Positions 44,087-52,440 of a stretch of 64,000 nucleotides of DNA are shown here, one piece after another (position 1 is the first letter of the stretch; each line of letters begins with the position of its first letter). Below the pieces are notes generated by a model. The model was not told where the DNA came from. It was given only the letters and a program-made list of their open reading frames with translations, and searched no databases. Position numbers and translations under genes: made by a program. The DNA is taken from positions 16,419-80,418 of the forward strand of contig CAZPLR010000003.1 in assembly GCA_964587555.1 (NCBI GenBank), given 5' to 3'. This DNA is from JAHHTP01 sp964587555. Lineage in GTDB: Bacteria; Bacillota; Clostridia; Oscillospirales; Ruminococcaceae.

Positions 44087-44803
44087 TCAATTCCAATGAA
44101 AAGTTCCCGCGCTGGTATTGACGCCGCTGCCGGAGATCTGACCGGAATAAATGATAACAGCGTCGCCTTCGTCGCTGCAATACTCCGCATGATCTCCAAA
44201 CAAGCCCCGGCGCTTCCAAGCGCGATTTCCATCATCATAGATGATAGCAGGCATCCGCCTGATATCAAATTCAGAGCCGCTATCTTCCGCCTCATATTCG
44301 GTTAGGCTAAACTTACCAGAGGCTTCCGATGCATATCCCATTTTTCCCTGCTTTTTCGCTTGCAATGCCTCCAAAACAAGACGCTGCTCTCTGTCGACAT
44401 CGACGTTCTTGACATATTTTCGGATGGTGCGCCAGATTACGCAGGAGATACAAAACCAGAGATACGGAACGGCGGCTATTGTCAGCCAGATTGGAAAGGT
44501 AAACAGAAAGCAGGAGAGAACAAATGCGGCAATGCAGGCCAAAGCGCCTAAGCTGAGAATTTCCGCGGTGCAGGAGGCGATGATCGCCGCAGTTTTCACC
44601 TTATTCAGCGGCTTTTCAATCACGCAGGTCATGCTGTTTGTTTTGCGCAGACAAAGACAGGCAATCACCGCCGCTGCTGCCAGAAGAATAATGCCCATCG
44701 TCCCGGTATCCAAAAATTTAGGCTCAACATCAATGAAAAGAGCGCAGCAGACGCAGCCTGCGGACACGAGCGAGCCGAGAAAAGCAAGAAAAAAACCAGC
44801 CAT
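44087..44803 (-). CDS. Unknown multi-pass membrane protein
   Basis: The 238-residue protein has four probable membrane segments in the first 130 residues, the last two being close together. A cytoplasmic tail of about 100 residues follows, acidic, ending in a glycine/serine-rich stretch. No family was recognised. The ATG at 44801-44803 has GGGAGG six bases upstream. It lies 46 bases after the TetM-like gene and 44 before yjbR, so it is probably in the same transcript. Confidence 0.7.
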   Translation of the reverse strand: MAGFFLAFLGSLVSAGCVCCALFIDVEPKFLDTGTMGIILLAAAAVIACLCLRKTNSMTCVIEKPLNKVKTAAIIASCTAEILSLGALACIAAFVLSCFLFTFPIWLTIAAVPYLWFCISCVIWRTIRKYVKNVDVDREQRLVLEALQAKKQGKMGYASEASGKFSLTEYEAEDSGSEFDIRRMPAIIYDDGNRAWKRRGLFGDHAEYCSDEGDAVIIYSGQISGSGVNTSAGTFHWN

Positions 44804-44849
44804 AAATAACCTCCCTTTTTCCCAAGCGGGAACCCCCCGCTGCAAACAG

Positions 44850-46844
44850 TTAAAATCCATCGTTTGTGCCGATCGCGCTGCGGCAGTACAAAATCCATTT
44901 TGCGCGATCGAGCGGACAGACGCCGCGGTACGGCGTTGTTTTGCCAAGCTCCACCGGGCATTCCTCATAGCCGCAGAATTCAGTCTCATAAAGCGCCTTT
45001 CCGCCGGAGATGCTGCCCAAGCGGATCGGGTATTCCATCGAGGTGGCGACCGGAAGCTTACCGGTCAGCGTGAAAAAGCCGTTTTGCATCTGCGGCGTAT
45101 CGAAGCTGCCGCGCATCTCCAAAATATCGCCGATCACCTTGCCCAAAATATCCTCCGGCGCCGTCAGCCGGATGGAAAGCATCGGCTCTAACAACGTCGT
45201 TCCGGTATTGCGCAGCCCGTCCATAAACGCAAGCGGCGTCGCCAAGAAAAAATCCAGCGGGTGGGTATGGATGTGGTGATGCTGCGCATAAATCAGCTTC
45301 ACCTTTAAATCCGTGACCTCCCAACCGTACAGTCCCTGCTTCAAATAACGAGGCAGGCTCTCCTTGATATGCTCCTGATAGCGGTAGGCGCAGTCCTCCG
45401 GCGAAACGTCCGCCTCATAGACAAAGCCGCTTCCGCGCGGCAGCGGCGTAATCTCAAAGCGTACAACCGCCCAGCAGGGCTTCGGCATTGTGTACGCTTC
45501 AAAGCCTATACCGCTTTTGGACGGCGTTTCCTTATAAATCACCCTCGCCGCCGAAAAATCCGGCGTAAGCCCATACCGTTCCTTGAGCAGAATGGCGAGA
45601 ATATCACGCTGCATCATGCCGGTCACCTGCACCTGCAGCTCCCGCTCCTCCTTCAGCCAAACCATCCGCAAAAGCGGGTCCTCATCCGAAAGCTCCCCTA
45701 CTGCGGCGACCAGCTTTGGCATCTCCTCCTCAGTTTTCGGAGTCAGGCGGATTGAAAAAAGCGGCGCCGCAAGCGAAAACTGCCTATGAAACGGAACATC
45801 CCCAATCATATCCCCTGTCTTTGCGCCGGAGATCCCATAAACCGCGCCGATATCTCCCGAAGAAAGCGCGCCGATATCGGTAGATCTATCGGAAAACACC
45901 CGGCGGATCTGCGTGACCTTATATAGCTCCTCTTTTCCATACAGCCGCACAGTATCACGGTTTTTCAGCGTACCGGAATACAGCCGCACATGGCAGGCCT
46001 TTCCCATCGTCGGATGATGTTCGACCTTATAGATAACACCCGATACCGGCGCGTTGGACGCCTCATTCAACATATGGGATGGGAAAGCGTTAACAATCGT
46101 TTCCAAAAGTGTCAACACGCCTTCTCCCTTTGCGGCGCAGACCGGGACAACCGGGTATGCCTTCGCCTCCCTGGCAAGAGCGAAAAAAGCGCGCATCAGC
46201 TTCTCCTGCGGGATCGCTTGATCGGCAAGGAACAGCTCTGCGATCTCCTCATCCTGCTCAGCGGTAAACGCCGTGATATCCTCTGTCCAAGCCGTATCCG
46301 ACGCGCCAAGCGCCCGCACGCGGCAGTCGCCGCTCGCCTCGTTCTCAGTCACTGCAACAGGCAGGCAGTTTTCGGTTAATTCATTGCGAATTTCAGCGAG
46401 AAGAGCGCTAAAATCACAGCCTGGATGATCAATTTTGTTGATACAGAAGATGCAGGGCAGCTTCAGACTTTTGATTGCCCGCCAAAGCCGTCTGGTATGC
46501 TGCGTGACGCCATCGGGAGCGGCGATCATCAGGATCGCTGCGTCAAGCACCGAAAACGCGCGCTCAACCTCGCCGGAAAAATCGGCGTGACCCGGCGTAT
46601 CGATCAGGTTTATCCGACAATCCTTCCACACAAGCGAAACGCAGGCGCTGCGCACCGAGATTCCGCGCTGCCGCTCCACCTCCATGCTGTCGGTGGTGGC
46701 TGTTCCAGCGTCAACGCTTCCGGCACGCCGGATTGTGCCGGTTTGAAAAAGGAGCTGCTCGGTCAAGGTCGTTTTTCCGGCGTCAACATGCGCCAACAGG
46801 CCCGCGCATATATGGCTTTTTACTTTTTCAAACATTTCCCCCAT
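44850..46844 (-). CDS. TetM-like translational GTPase (ribosomal protection protein homologue)
   Basis: The 664-residue protein has the domain order of Tet(M)/EF-G: P-loop AHVDAGKT (18-25), an intact G3 motif DTPGHADF (82-89), NKID, then domains II to V ending like Tet proteins. The tip of domain IV, which dislodges tetracycline in Tet(M), is different: the region around IYAQHHHIHTHPLDF carries five His. It is a chromosomal member of this GTPase family and may act on ribosomes stalled by something else. Resistance to tetracycline should not be assumed. The ATG at 46842-46844 has GAGG eight bases before it. Confidence 0.87.
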   Translation of the reverse strand: MGEMFEKVKSHICAGLLAHVDAGKTTLTEQLLFQTGTIRRAGSVDAGTATTDSMEVERQRGISVRSACVSLVWKDCRINLIDTPGHADFSGEVERAFSVLDAAILMIAAPDGVTQHTRRLWRAIKSLKLPCIFCINKIDHPGCDFSALLAEIRNELTENCLPVAVTENEASGDCRVRALGASDTAWTEDITAFTAEQDEEIAELFLADQAIPQEKLMRAFFALAREAKAYPVVPVCAAKGEGVLTLLETIVNAFPSHMLNEASNAPVSGVIYKVEHHPTMGKACHVRLYSGTLKNRDTVRLYGKEELYKVTQIRRVFSDRSTDIGALSSGDIGAVYGISGAKTGDMIGDVPFHRQFSLAAPLFSIRLTPKTEEEMPKLVAAVGELSDEDPLLRMVWLKEERELQVQVTGMMQRDILAILLKERYGLTPDFSAARVIYKETPSKSGIGFEAYTMPKPCWAVVRFEITPLPRGSGFVYEADVSPEDCAYRYQEHIKESLPRYLKQGLYGWEVTDLKVKLIYAQHHHIHTHPLDFFLATPLAFMDGLRNTGTTLLEPMLSIRLTAPEDILGKVIGDILEMRGSFDTPQMQNGFFTLTGKLPVATSMEYPIRLGSISGGKALYETEFCGYEECPVELGKTTPYRGVCPLDRAKWILYCRSAIGTNDGF

Positions 46845-46935
46845 TAAAACATCCTCTTCCTATGATTGTTCTTTTTGCAATACCGCGTCCGCCCTTATCA
46901 GGCGGCAAAACCGGAAAGATGGCTTTGCTTTCCCC

Positions 46936-46964
46936 ATTATATCACAGGCGGCGAGGTTTGTCGA
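46936..46964 (-). promoter_or_regulatory. Promoter of the TetM-like gene
   Basis: TCGACA (46959-46964) and TATAAT (46936-46941) have a 17-base spacer on the minus strand. The leader of about 85 bases contains a small GC hairpin (gccgcc / gggcgg). Confidence 0.8.
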
Positions 46965-47160
46965 GATGCTTTTTCTGCCGTTAACGCCAGCCAACTGATA
47001 AAACCATACCGCAGATGCGGTAAAAGCCTTCCACCATGACCGTACGGCAAAAAGCAGGACCGCAGTCGGCATGCGTCAGGGGCTTCGTTATGCTTATCCG
47101 AATACAGCCGATGACAAAGCCGGCACGTCAAGTCAGTGCAGTTATCCTAGGCTAATCAAA

Positions 47161-47194
47161 TATAAGATAATTAGCTTAGACTAATTATCTTATA
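47161..47194. repeat. Perfect 14-bp AT-rich inverted repeat
   Basis: tataagataattag (47161-47174) and ctaattatcttata (47181-47194) are exact reverse complements around a 6-base centre. It lies in a 485-base gap between the TetM-like promoter and the DUF6062 gene. The gap otherwise holds only that promoter and a terminator and no convincing gene. Confidence 0.8.
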
Positions 47195-47264
47195 CGGCAG
47201 ATCATCGCAGGCTTTGCGCGGCAGAAAACGGATGCTGTCCAGCGCCGTCCGTTTTAAGATCAAA

Positions 47265-47302
47265 GCAGCCGGACGGATTCATGCAGAAAACGGTCCGGCT
47301 GC
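47265..47302 (-). terminator. Probable terminator after the DUF6062 gene
   Basis: A 10-bp stem (gcagccggac / gtccggctgc) has an 18-base loop and only a loose T-rich stretch after it on the minus strand. It would close the envelope operon. Confidence 0.55.
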
Positions 47303-47331
47303 GCAGCATACGCTTATTTTATTTTGCAGCG

Positions 47332-47997
47332 TCAACCGATAAATTCCACCGTGCGCTCCACCGCATTTTTAATCCTTTCATCCACCGGTTTGCCGGCGTT
47401 GCGGTAATCAAACGCGAGCTGCATCCCCTTTAAGTCCTGCTGCAATTCCTCCAAATTCCGGCGTGTGATCCTTACGGTATCGGCAAGAAACTGCGGCGCG
47501 CCCTTTTTTCCCAAGACCGGATAGGCGCGGACTGCCAGGGCCTCAAAGTGACGCAGACAGTATTCCGGCTGCTTTTGATAAAGATCGCGAAACGCCGCGT
47601 CCGCGTCATACCGAGTAATCACATTATCGATCATTTTTTCCATGACCTCTTTCACCTGCGCACAGACAAAACAGCTTGACTTTGGCGACGGGGCGTAGCG
47701 GCTTCCCTTTTTGTCGAAATTATCCGGTATGACGAACTCATCCAGCAGCTCATTAATACGGGTGTCAAGCATCAAAGCCATCGCCAGCTTGCGTTTGCGC
47801 GGCAGCATATTTTGCAGATGCGCTTTGCAGAAGCCTTTGCGATTGGTCTCAGCGCGCACATCCGGCTCCATCATTGCCGCGCCGATGATATACTCCACCG
47901 TGCGCTCCTCCATGATGCGCTCCAGTCGGCAAAGCGGACAGCCGTCCATCGGTTCAAACACTTCGGAAAGCGGGATGGTATAGATCGATTCTTTCAT
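47332..47997 (-). CDS. DUF6062 family protein with duplicated Cys/His motifs
   Basis: The 221-residue protein carries two matching metal-type modules: C20xxC23 with C57xxH60, and C109xxC112 with C147xxH150. The spacing inside each is nearly equal (33 and 34 residues between the pairs), so the protein looks like an internal duplication with two metal or Fe-S sites; that is inference. The ATG at 47995-47997 follows AAGGAG. It is the last gene of the envelope operon, 38 bases after the PH-domain gene. Function is unknown. Confidence 0.75.
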   Translation of the reverse strand: MKESIYTIPLSEVFEPMDGCPLCRLERIMEERTVEYIIGAAMMEPDVRAETNRKGFCKAHLQNMLPRKRKLAMALMLDTRINELLDEFVIPDNFDKKGSRYAPSPKSSCFVCAQVKEVMEKMIDNVITRYDADAAFRDLYQKQPEYCLRHFEALAVRAYPVLGKKGAPQFLADTVRITRRNLEELQQDLKGMQLAFDYRNAGKPVDERIKNAVERTVEFIG

Positions 47998-48035
47998 GGC
48001 TTTTTCTCTCCTTTTTTTCAGCGATGCAGTGTGCC

Positions 48036-49508
48036 CTACACAAGCAGATACGGTGCAAGCAGCGCTTTTACCTCTTTTGCCGGCAAATTCGGCACGCGGA
48101 TGCGATTCCATCCCTCACTGCGGGTATAGATCAACAGATCACAGCCGCCGTTGATCTTCTGAAAGATCGACTGCTGAATCTGTACGCGGGTGATCTTATT
48201 TTTTGGCACGACCGTCTGATAAAATCCATAGCCGAAAGTATAGCAAAGTGTGAAGGAATCCGCCGTTTCCGCAATCCCGGTATGACGGTAAGCGACGCAT
48301 TTTACCGCGAAAAGCCATAAAACCGGCAGTCCCGACGCAATCGCGATAAACTGAATTGTATCATGCCAGTTGGGAATCAGCCAAAAAAGCAAAAATGCAA
48401 GCGCCGTGATACCGATCAAAAGCAGGATCGGCAGTGTGAAAAACCGCATCAAATACAGAAGCTTTGGCTTAACGCTCCGCTTCTTAAACTCCACCTCCGG
48501 CAGCAGCAGCTTGAGCTGGGTACGCATCCGCTTTTCTGCACAGGCAGGCAGCAACACCGAAAGATCGTTGTTCCGCTTGCCGTAGCCGCTGCACCGCACA
48601 AAAACCGACTGGATATGCAGAAGCTTTGTCATCATCGACTGCCGCAGCTCGATCCGATTCAGGCGATTGACCTTCAACAGGCTGTCATAGCGGGAAAGCA
48701 GACCGCTTTGCAGGATCAGATCATCATTTTGCCGCCTTGCGGTGAAGCGCATCGTGCGCAGGACGTGTACGATAAAGGAAACGCCCCATGTGATTAAAAG
48801 CAGATACGCGATCCAAGCGGCGATCGGCGGAATCTGGATGGCAAGCAGGCTTGCAAGCTTGACAAAACGTTCAAAGTTCAGCCGGATGATCCGCTCAATA
48901 TCTTCGCCGAACGGATCGCTCAGGCCGGAGATTGCGGCGGAAACGAATAATATGCCGCTCAAGGAGCTGGAGGAAATCAGCGAAAGAAGCACGACCTCCC
49001 ACCAATGCGCGCTGGTTTTGCGCTCCGCTATATCAAACCTTGCGCCAAGCTGCCGAAAGCGCGCCGTTAATTCCTTCGCATGCCTTTGGCTGATGCTGAT
49101 CGCAAAATCCGCATCCCCCGTCTTTCCCGCATCGGTGTCGATATATATCTTACAAAGCCGCAGCGGACGAAAATAAAACTGCCGGATACAGAGCATCACG
49201 CTGACCTTATCAAATGGGATCCGCCCGTTTTTGCGAAGCAAAATACCGCTGCGGAACGAAATCCCCTGCTCCTCAACCCGATACGCGGTGGTCAAATAGC
49301 GCAGAATGCCGATCGCCGCCATTCCGGAAAGGGTTAGGATATCCACCCAAACAAACGAGAGCCATGCCTCCAAGCCGTCGGGTATCATGGAAAACGCGCG
49401 GACGATCGGAATCAGCAGCAGAATGCTCTGCTTGAGCGAATTGGTGACGATCGTCGCGGGATGCGGATGCAGCCAGCCTTTTGTTCCTCGATTGCGTTTT
49501 TGTATCAT
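48036..49508 (-). CDS. Multi-pass protein with bacterial PH domains (YdbT-like)
   Basis: The 490-residue protein alternates membrane pairs with soluble bPH2 domains: about 78-155 (YRVEEQGISFRSGILLRK), about 260-345 (ILQSGLLSRYDSLLKVNRLN) and about 410-490 (FTLCYTFGYGFYQTVVPKNK). This is the YdbT layout. Bacillus YdbS and YdbT have been linked to resistance against certain bacteriocins and to the envelope. The usual small partner YdbS is not beside it. It lies 17 bases after the unknown 49526 gene. Confidence 0.85.
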   Translation of the reverse strand: MIQKRNRGTKGWLHPHPATIVTNSLKQSILLLIPIVRAFSMIPDGLEAWLSFVWVDILTLSGMAAIGILRYLTTAYRVEEQGISFRSGILLRKNGRIPFDKVSVMLCIRQFYFRPLRLCKIYIDTDAGKTGDADFAISISQRHAKELTARFRQLGARFDIAERKTSAHWWEVVLLSLISSSSLSGILFVSAAISGLSDPFGEDIERIIRLNFERFVKLASLLAIQIPPIAAWIAYLLLITWGVSFIVHVLRTMRFTARRQNDDLILQSGLLSRYDSLLKVNRLNRIELRQSMMTKLLHIQSVFVRCSGYGKRNNDLSVLLPACAEKRMRTQLKLLLPEVEFKKRSVKPKLLYLMRFFTLPILLLIGITALAFLLFWLIPNWHDTIQFIAIASGLPVLWLFAVKCVAYRHTGIAETADSFTLCYTFGYGFYQTVVPKNKITRVQIQQSIFQKINGGCDLLIYTRSEGWNRIRVPNLPAKEVKALLAPYLLV

Positions 49509-49525
49509 TCCCGCTTCTTCCTCTG

Positions 49526-50389
49526 CTAATCTGAATTTGTGCCTTTGGCAAGCCTGTAGAAATAAGAACGGACGCGATATACGTCCTCCTGACTAATCTT
49601 CCCTTCAAAAGCCTTCGCCCGCAGCAGATACGGAAAAACAGGCTGGCTTATCTTAAGCGACCCTGCAAGCGCTGCGGAAACCGCCGCATAAAACAGCGTC
49701 GCCGTATCCAAGGAGACATATTCCGCCATTTTCCCGGTGTGCGTATCGACAAGCCTTCCATGATGCTCCATATCCCGCGCCGCAAAATAATACCGTCCGC
49801 CGGTCAAGGACAGCAGCGGTTTTGACGCCTGCGGCGCAAGATTGCCAAGCGCAGCCGTCCGCAGATACGCTGTAAAATCTACTCCGTACTCGTTCTCTCC
49901 TGCGGCAACCCGCAGCACCGTCCTGCAAAACGCCTTCTCCTGCAAATCGCTCGACGACGCAGCGTATTCCTTTAATGTATGCAGATAGCGCTCTGCAGAT
50001 TCCATCGGGTAAAGCGCCTGCATCGCTTCCTTTCCGCCCAAAAAGGCGTCCAGCCATAAATCCGCCGGCAGCACACAGCGCTCATATAAAAAAGCGCGCT
50101 TCCGTTCCGCTAATTCCTCATTACAATGCGCGCCATCACAGAATAAATCGGTTTTTTTCGCTTCCTGCGTCAGCGTAAAACGCTTCCCATCCTCTATAAA
50201 ATCCAGCGTCAGCGCATACGGGAAAAAACCGCCGGACAGCACCGCATCGAGCGCATTGGAAAAAAAGGTCAGCTCCTCTTTCTCGCCCGGCAGCCCCAAA
50301 CAGCAAACGCCGTCGTTTTCAAGCTGCTTGAAAAGCAGCGCCCTTTTAGGCGCGCTACCTTTTACCGCTATCAGCGAAATCCATTTCAA
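49526..50389 (-). CDS. Unknown protein in the envelope operon
   Basis: The 287-residue soluble protein was not recognised. It starts MKWISLIAVKGSAPKRALLF and contains HLRT-like helical stretches and many aromatic residues, with no signal peptide and no clear catalytic motif. The start is probably the TTG at 50387-50389, eight bases after GGGAGG; no ATG is in a suitable place. It is tightly packed between the racemase (26 bases) and the PH-domain gene (17 bases). Confidence 0.6.
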   Translation of the reverse strand: MKWISLIAVKGSAPKRALLFKQLENDGVCCLGLPGEKEELTFFSNALDAVLSGGFFPYALTLDFIEDGKRFTLTQEAKKTDLFCDGAHCNEELAERKRAFLYERCVLPADLWLDAFLGGKEAMQALYPMESAERYLHTLKEYAASSSDLQEKAFCRTVLRVAAGENEYGVDFTAYLRTAALGNLAPQASKPLLSLTGGRYYFAARDMEHHGRLVDTHTGKMAEYVSLDTATLFYAAVSAALAGSLKISQPVFPYLLRAKAFEGKISQEDVYRVRSYFYRLAKGTNSD

Positions 50390-50415
50390 CGCCGTTTCCT
50401 CCCTCTGCTCTGCGC

Positions 50416-51153
50416 TTATCGCATTACAAGCCCCCGCGATGCAAGCGCTTTCGCGCTCACCGGATAGCCACAGACTTGAATGGCATTTACTGCAAGTATA
50501 TCCAAGCTGTCAATATACGTTTTGGATAAATTAAACCGTTCTTTAATCACCGAAAGCTCGGTACAGCCCAGAATAATGCGATCGCAGCCGCGCTCTTTTA
50601 GATGTGAAGCGGCAGCGTAAAAATCCTCTATTGTAACCGGAAGATTGGCTTTAACCTCGTTGTAGATGATCCGCATGATTTTATTCTGATCCTGTTCGCA
50701 CGGAACAACGCTTTTCAATCCCAGCTTTTCCAGCGCGGACTGAAACAGTCCCGTCTGAATGGTTCCGGTTGTCGCCATCACGCCGACGCATTTTGCGCCC
50801 GCGCGTTTTAATTCCTCAGCGGAGAGGGAGATCATATTCAAAAACGGCACTGAAAGCCCAGCGCTTATCTCATCGCAGAAATAGTATGCGGTATTGCAGG
50901 GGATAACGATCGCGCCGACGCCCATTTTCTCCAGTGTCCTTGCGTCTCTTGCCATAGCCGGACCGGGATTTTCCTTGGTGCGATCCAGAATATATGCGGT
51001 TCGATCCGGGATGCTGCAATGGTTCAGCACGATCATATCGACATTCTGCTGGTCGGTATCCGATTCGGTCAGATCGACGACCTTTTCCATAAAATAAGCG
51101 GTCGCCAGCGGTCCAACGCCGCCAATGACGCCGAGCGTTTTTCTCTCCTGCAT
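50416..51153 (-). CDS. Aspartate/glutamate racemase family enzyme
   Basis: The 245-residue protein has the two-cysteine layout of PLP-free Asp/Glu racemases: Cys86 in IPCNTAYY and Cys197 in LGCTELSV, with GVIGGVGPLATAYF at the start. It would interconvert L- and D-aspartate or glutamate; the sequence looks closer to aspartate racemase than to MurI. It follows the ATP-grasp ligase by 28 bases, which suggests it supplies that enzyme with a D-amino acid. Confidence 0.88.
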   Translation of the reverse strand: MQERKTLGVIGGVGPLATAYFMEKVVDLTESDTDQQNVDMIVLNHCSIPDRTAYILDRTKENPGPAMARDARTLEKMGVGAIVIPCNTAYYFCDEISAGLSVPFLNMISLSAEELKRAGAKCVGVMATTGTIQTGLFQSALEKLGLKSVVPCEQDQNKIMRIIYNEVKANLPVTIEDFYAAASHLKERGCDRIILGCTELSVIKERFNLSKTYIDSLDILAVNAIQVCGYPVSAKALASRGLVMR

Positions 51154-51181
51154 GGCAAGCCCTTTCTATCAAGCGCCAAAA

Positions 51182-52414
51182 TCAGTTCGATTCCGGCAGC
51201 CCCTTTTTTCCATAATACCGTTTATACTTACGGTAATGGTTTAGCTCATAAACCTTTAACCGAAGTCGGCGTTTCCAATTCAAATCCGGCTGATAATAAA
51301 GCGAATTGCACCATTTTCCCGCCCGAACCAGCGCCATCGCCCGCTCGACCAGCTCCCGATTCTGACAATATTTCTTTATGACTCCCATCGGGATCATCGT
51401 CCACAGACATTCGTTCGTCGCATAGGTAAGCTCCATCGGTTTATGATACACCACATCGTCAACCAGCCATTTTGCGAGATTGTACCCTGCGCCGGTGACA
51501 AAAAAGCTTGAGCGGCCCTGACGGATGTTGATCTCAAATAGCTTATATTCGCCGTCGCGGCTATCGTACTTAATGTCAAAATTCGCAAACCCGCTGTAGC
51601 CGATATCCTCCAAAAAATACTGCACCTTGTCTAACAGCGGTTTATCGAAGGTGTTGATGACAGCCGCGTAAGAGCCGATGCCCTGCGGCGTATGCTCCTC
51701 AAGCAGCGCGTGGCCAAGGCTCATCAGCTTCACCTTATGATCCAGCCCAACGTAGCAGTTGAGCACCCGCATGTAGGAATCGTCGCCCGGAATAAACTCC
51801 TGCACAGTAAGGTGGTCTTGGTAGGTGCTGCTGTAAATCGCCCTGAAGATGCGGTCAAATTCCGCTTTATCCTGTGCGACAAACACCTTTAATTTTCCCG
51901 GAAAGGAGCATTTCCAGTACTCCACCGAATTTGAAGCCTTGATCACAACCGGGAAATCAAACGGCAGCCTGCTTTGCTGCCAATTCTCCTTTGAAAGCAC
52001 GACGGTTTTCGGATAGAGAAATCCGTATTTATCACAGATCTTATAAAAATTCTCTTTTAGCTGCAGCGCCTGCAAAAGCTCTCCGGAGATGCAGTTAAAG
52101 CAATATTTTTCTCGCAGCCGATCCTGAAAACGGATCATCAGCTTGATATATCCGTCGGAGCAAGGCACTAGAACCAATTTTTTCCCGGTGTATTTCGCCG
52201 CGACCTCATCCAGCTTTTTTATAAACTTCTCCGGATTCTCCAGATCCGGTTCAAACTCAAAATGGATCAGCTTGGTATCCGCAGTCGCCGAGAGCTGTAA
52301 TTTACAGACCGCAACCGACTGAACGCCATATTCCTCATGAAACGCCCGCGCCATGCCATAGGCGTTGACGTCGCTGCCGAGCAAGACCGGCAGAAAATCC
52401 ACTACTTTTTCCAT
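51182..52414 (-). CDS. ATP-grasp carboxylate-amine ligase, candidate D-aspartate ligase
   Basis: The 410-residue protein has ATP-grasp features: an N-terminal domain (PVLLGSDVNAYGMARAF), the ATP-binding segment FPVVIKASNSVEYW, and the metal-binding end KLFEINIRQGRSSF. The size and its pairing with an aspartate racemase match the D-aspartate ligases (Asl) of Enterococcus faecium and Lactococcus, which add D-Asp to the Lys side chain of peptidoglycan precursors. That role is inferred from context. The ATG at 52412-52414 follows AGGAGG; a GTG at 52441 is the longer choice. Confidence 0.78.
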   Translation of the reverse strand: MEKVVDFLPVLLGSDVNAYGMARAFHEEYGVQSVAVCKLQLSATADTKLIHFEFEPDLENPEKFIKKLDEVAAKYTGKKLVLVPCSDGYIKLMIRFQDRLREKYCFNCISGELLQALQLKENFYKICDKYGFLYPKTVVLSKENWQQSRLPFDFPVVIKASNSVEYWKCSFPGKLKVFVAQDKAEFDRIFRAIYSSTYQDHLTVQEFIPGDDSYMRVLNCYVGLDHKVKLMSLGHALLEEHTPQGIGSYAAVINTFDKPLLDKVQYFLEDIGYSGFANFDIKYDSRDGEYKLFEINIRQGRSSFFVTGAGYNLAKWLVDDVVYHKPMELTYATNECLWTMIPMGVIKKYCQNRELVERAMALVRAGKWCNSLYYQPDLNWKRRLRLKVYELNHYRKYKRYYGKKGLPESN

Positions 52415-52440
52415 CTTCTTACTTCCTCCTGCTCCTTCCA

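Noticed and set aside
44850..46844. Calling this gene tet(M) or a tetracycline resistance determinant
   Set aside because: Domain IV differs at the loop that matters and the context is chromosomal housekeeping; only the GTPase family can be supported.
46937..47131. Cys-containing 64-codon frame on the minus strand
   Set aside because: It overlaps the TetM-like promoter, lacks a ribosome site and shows no family pattern.
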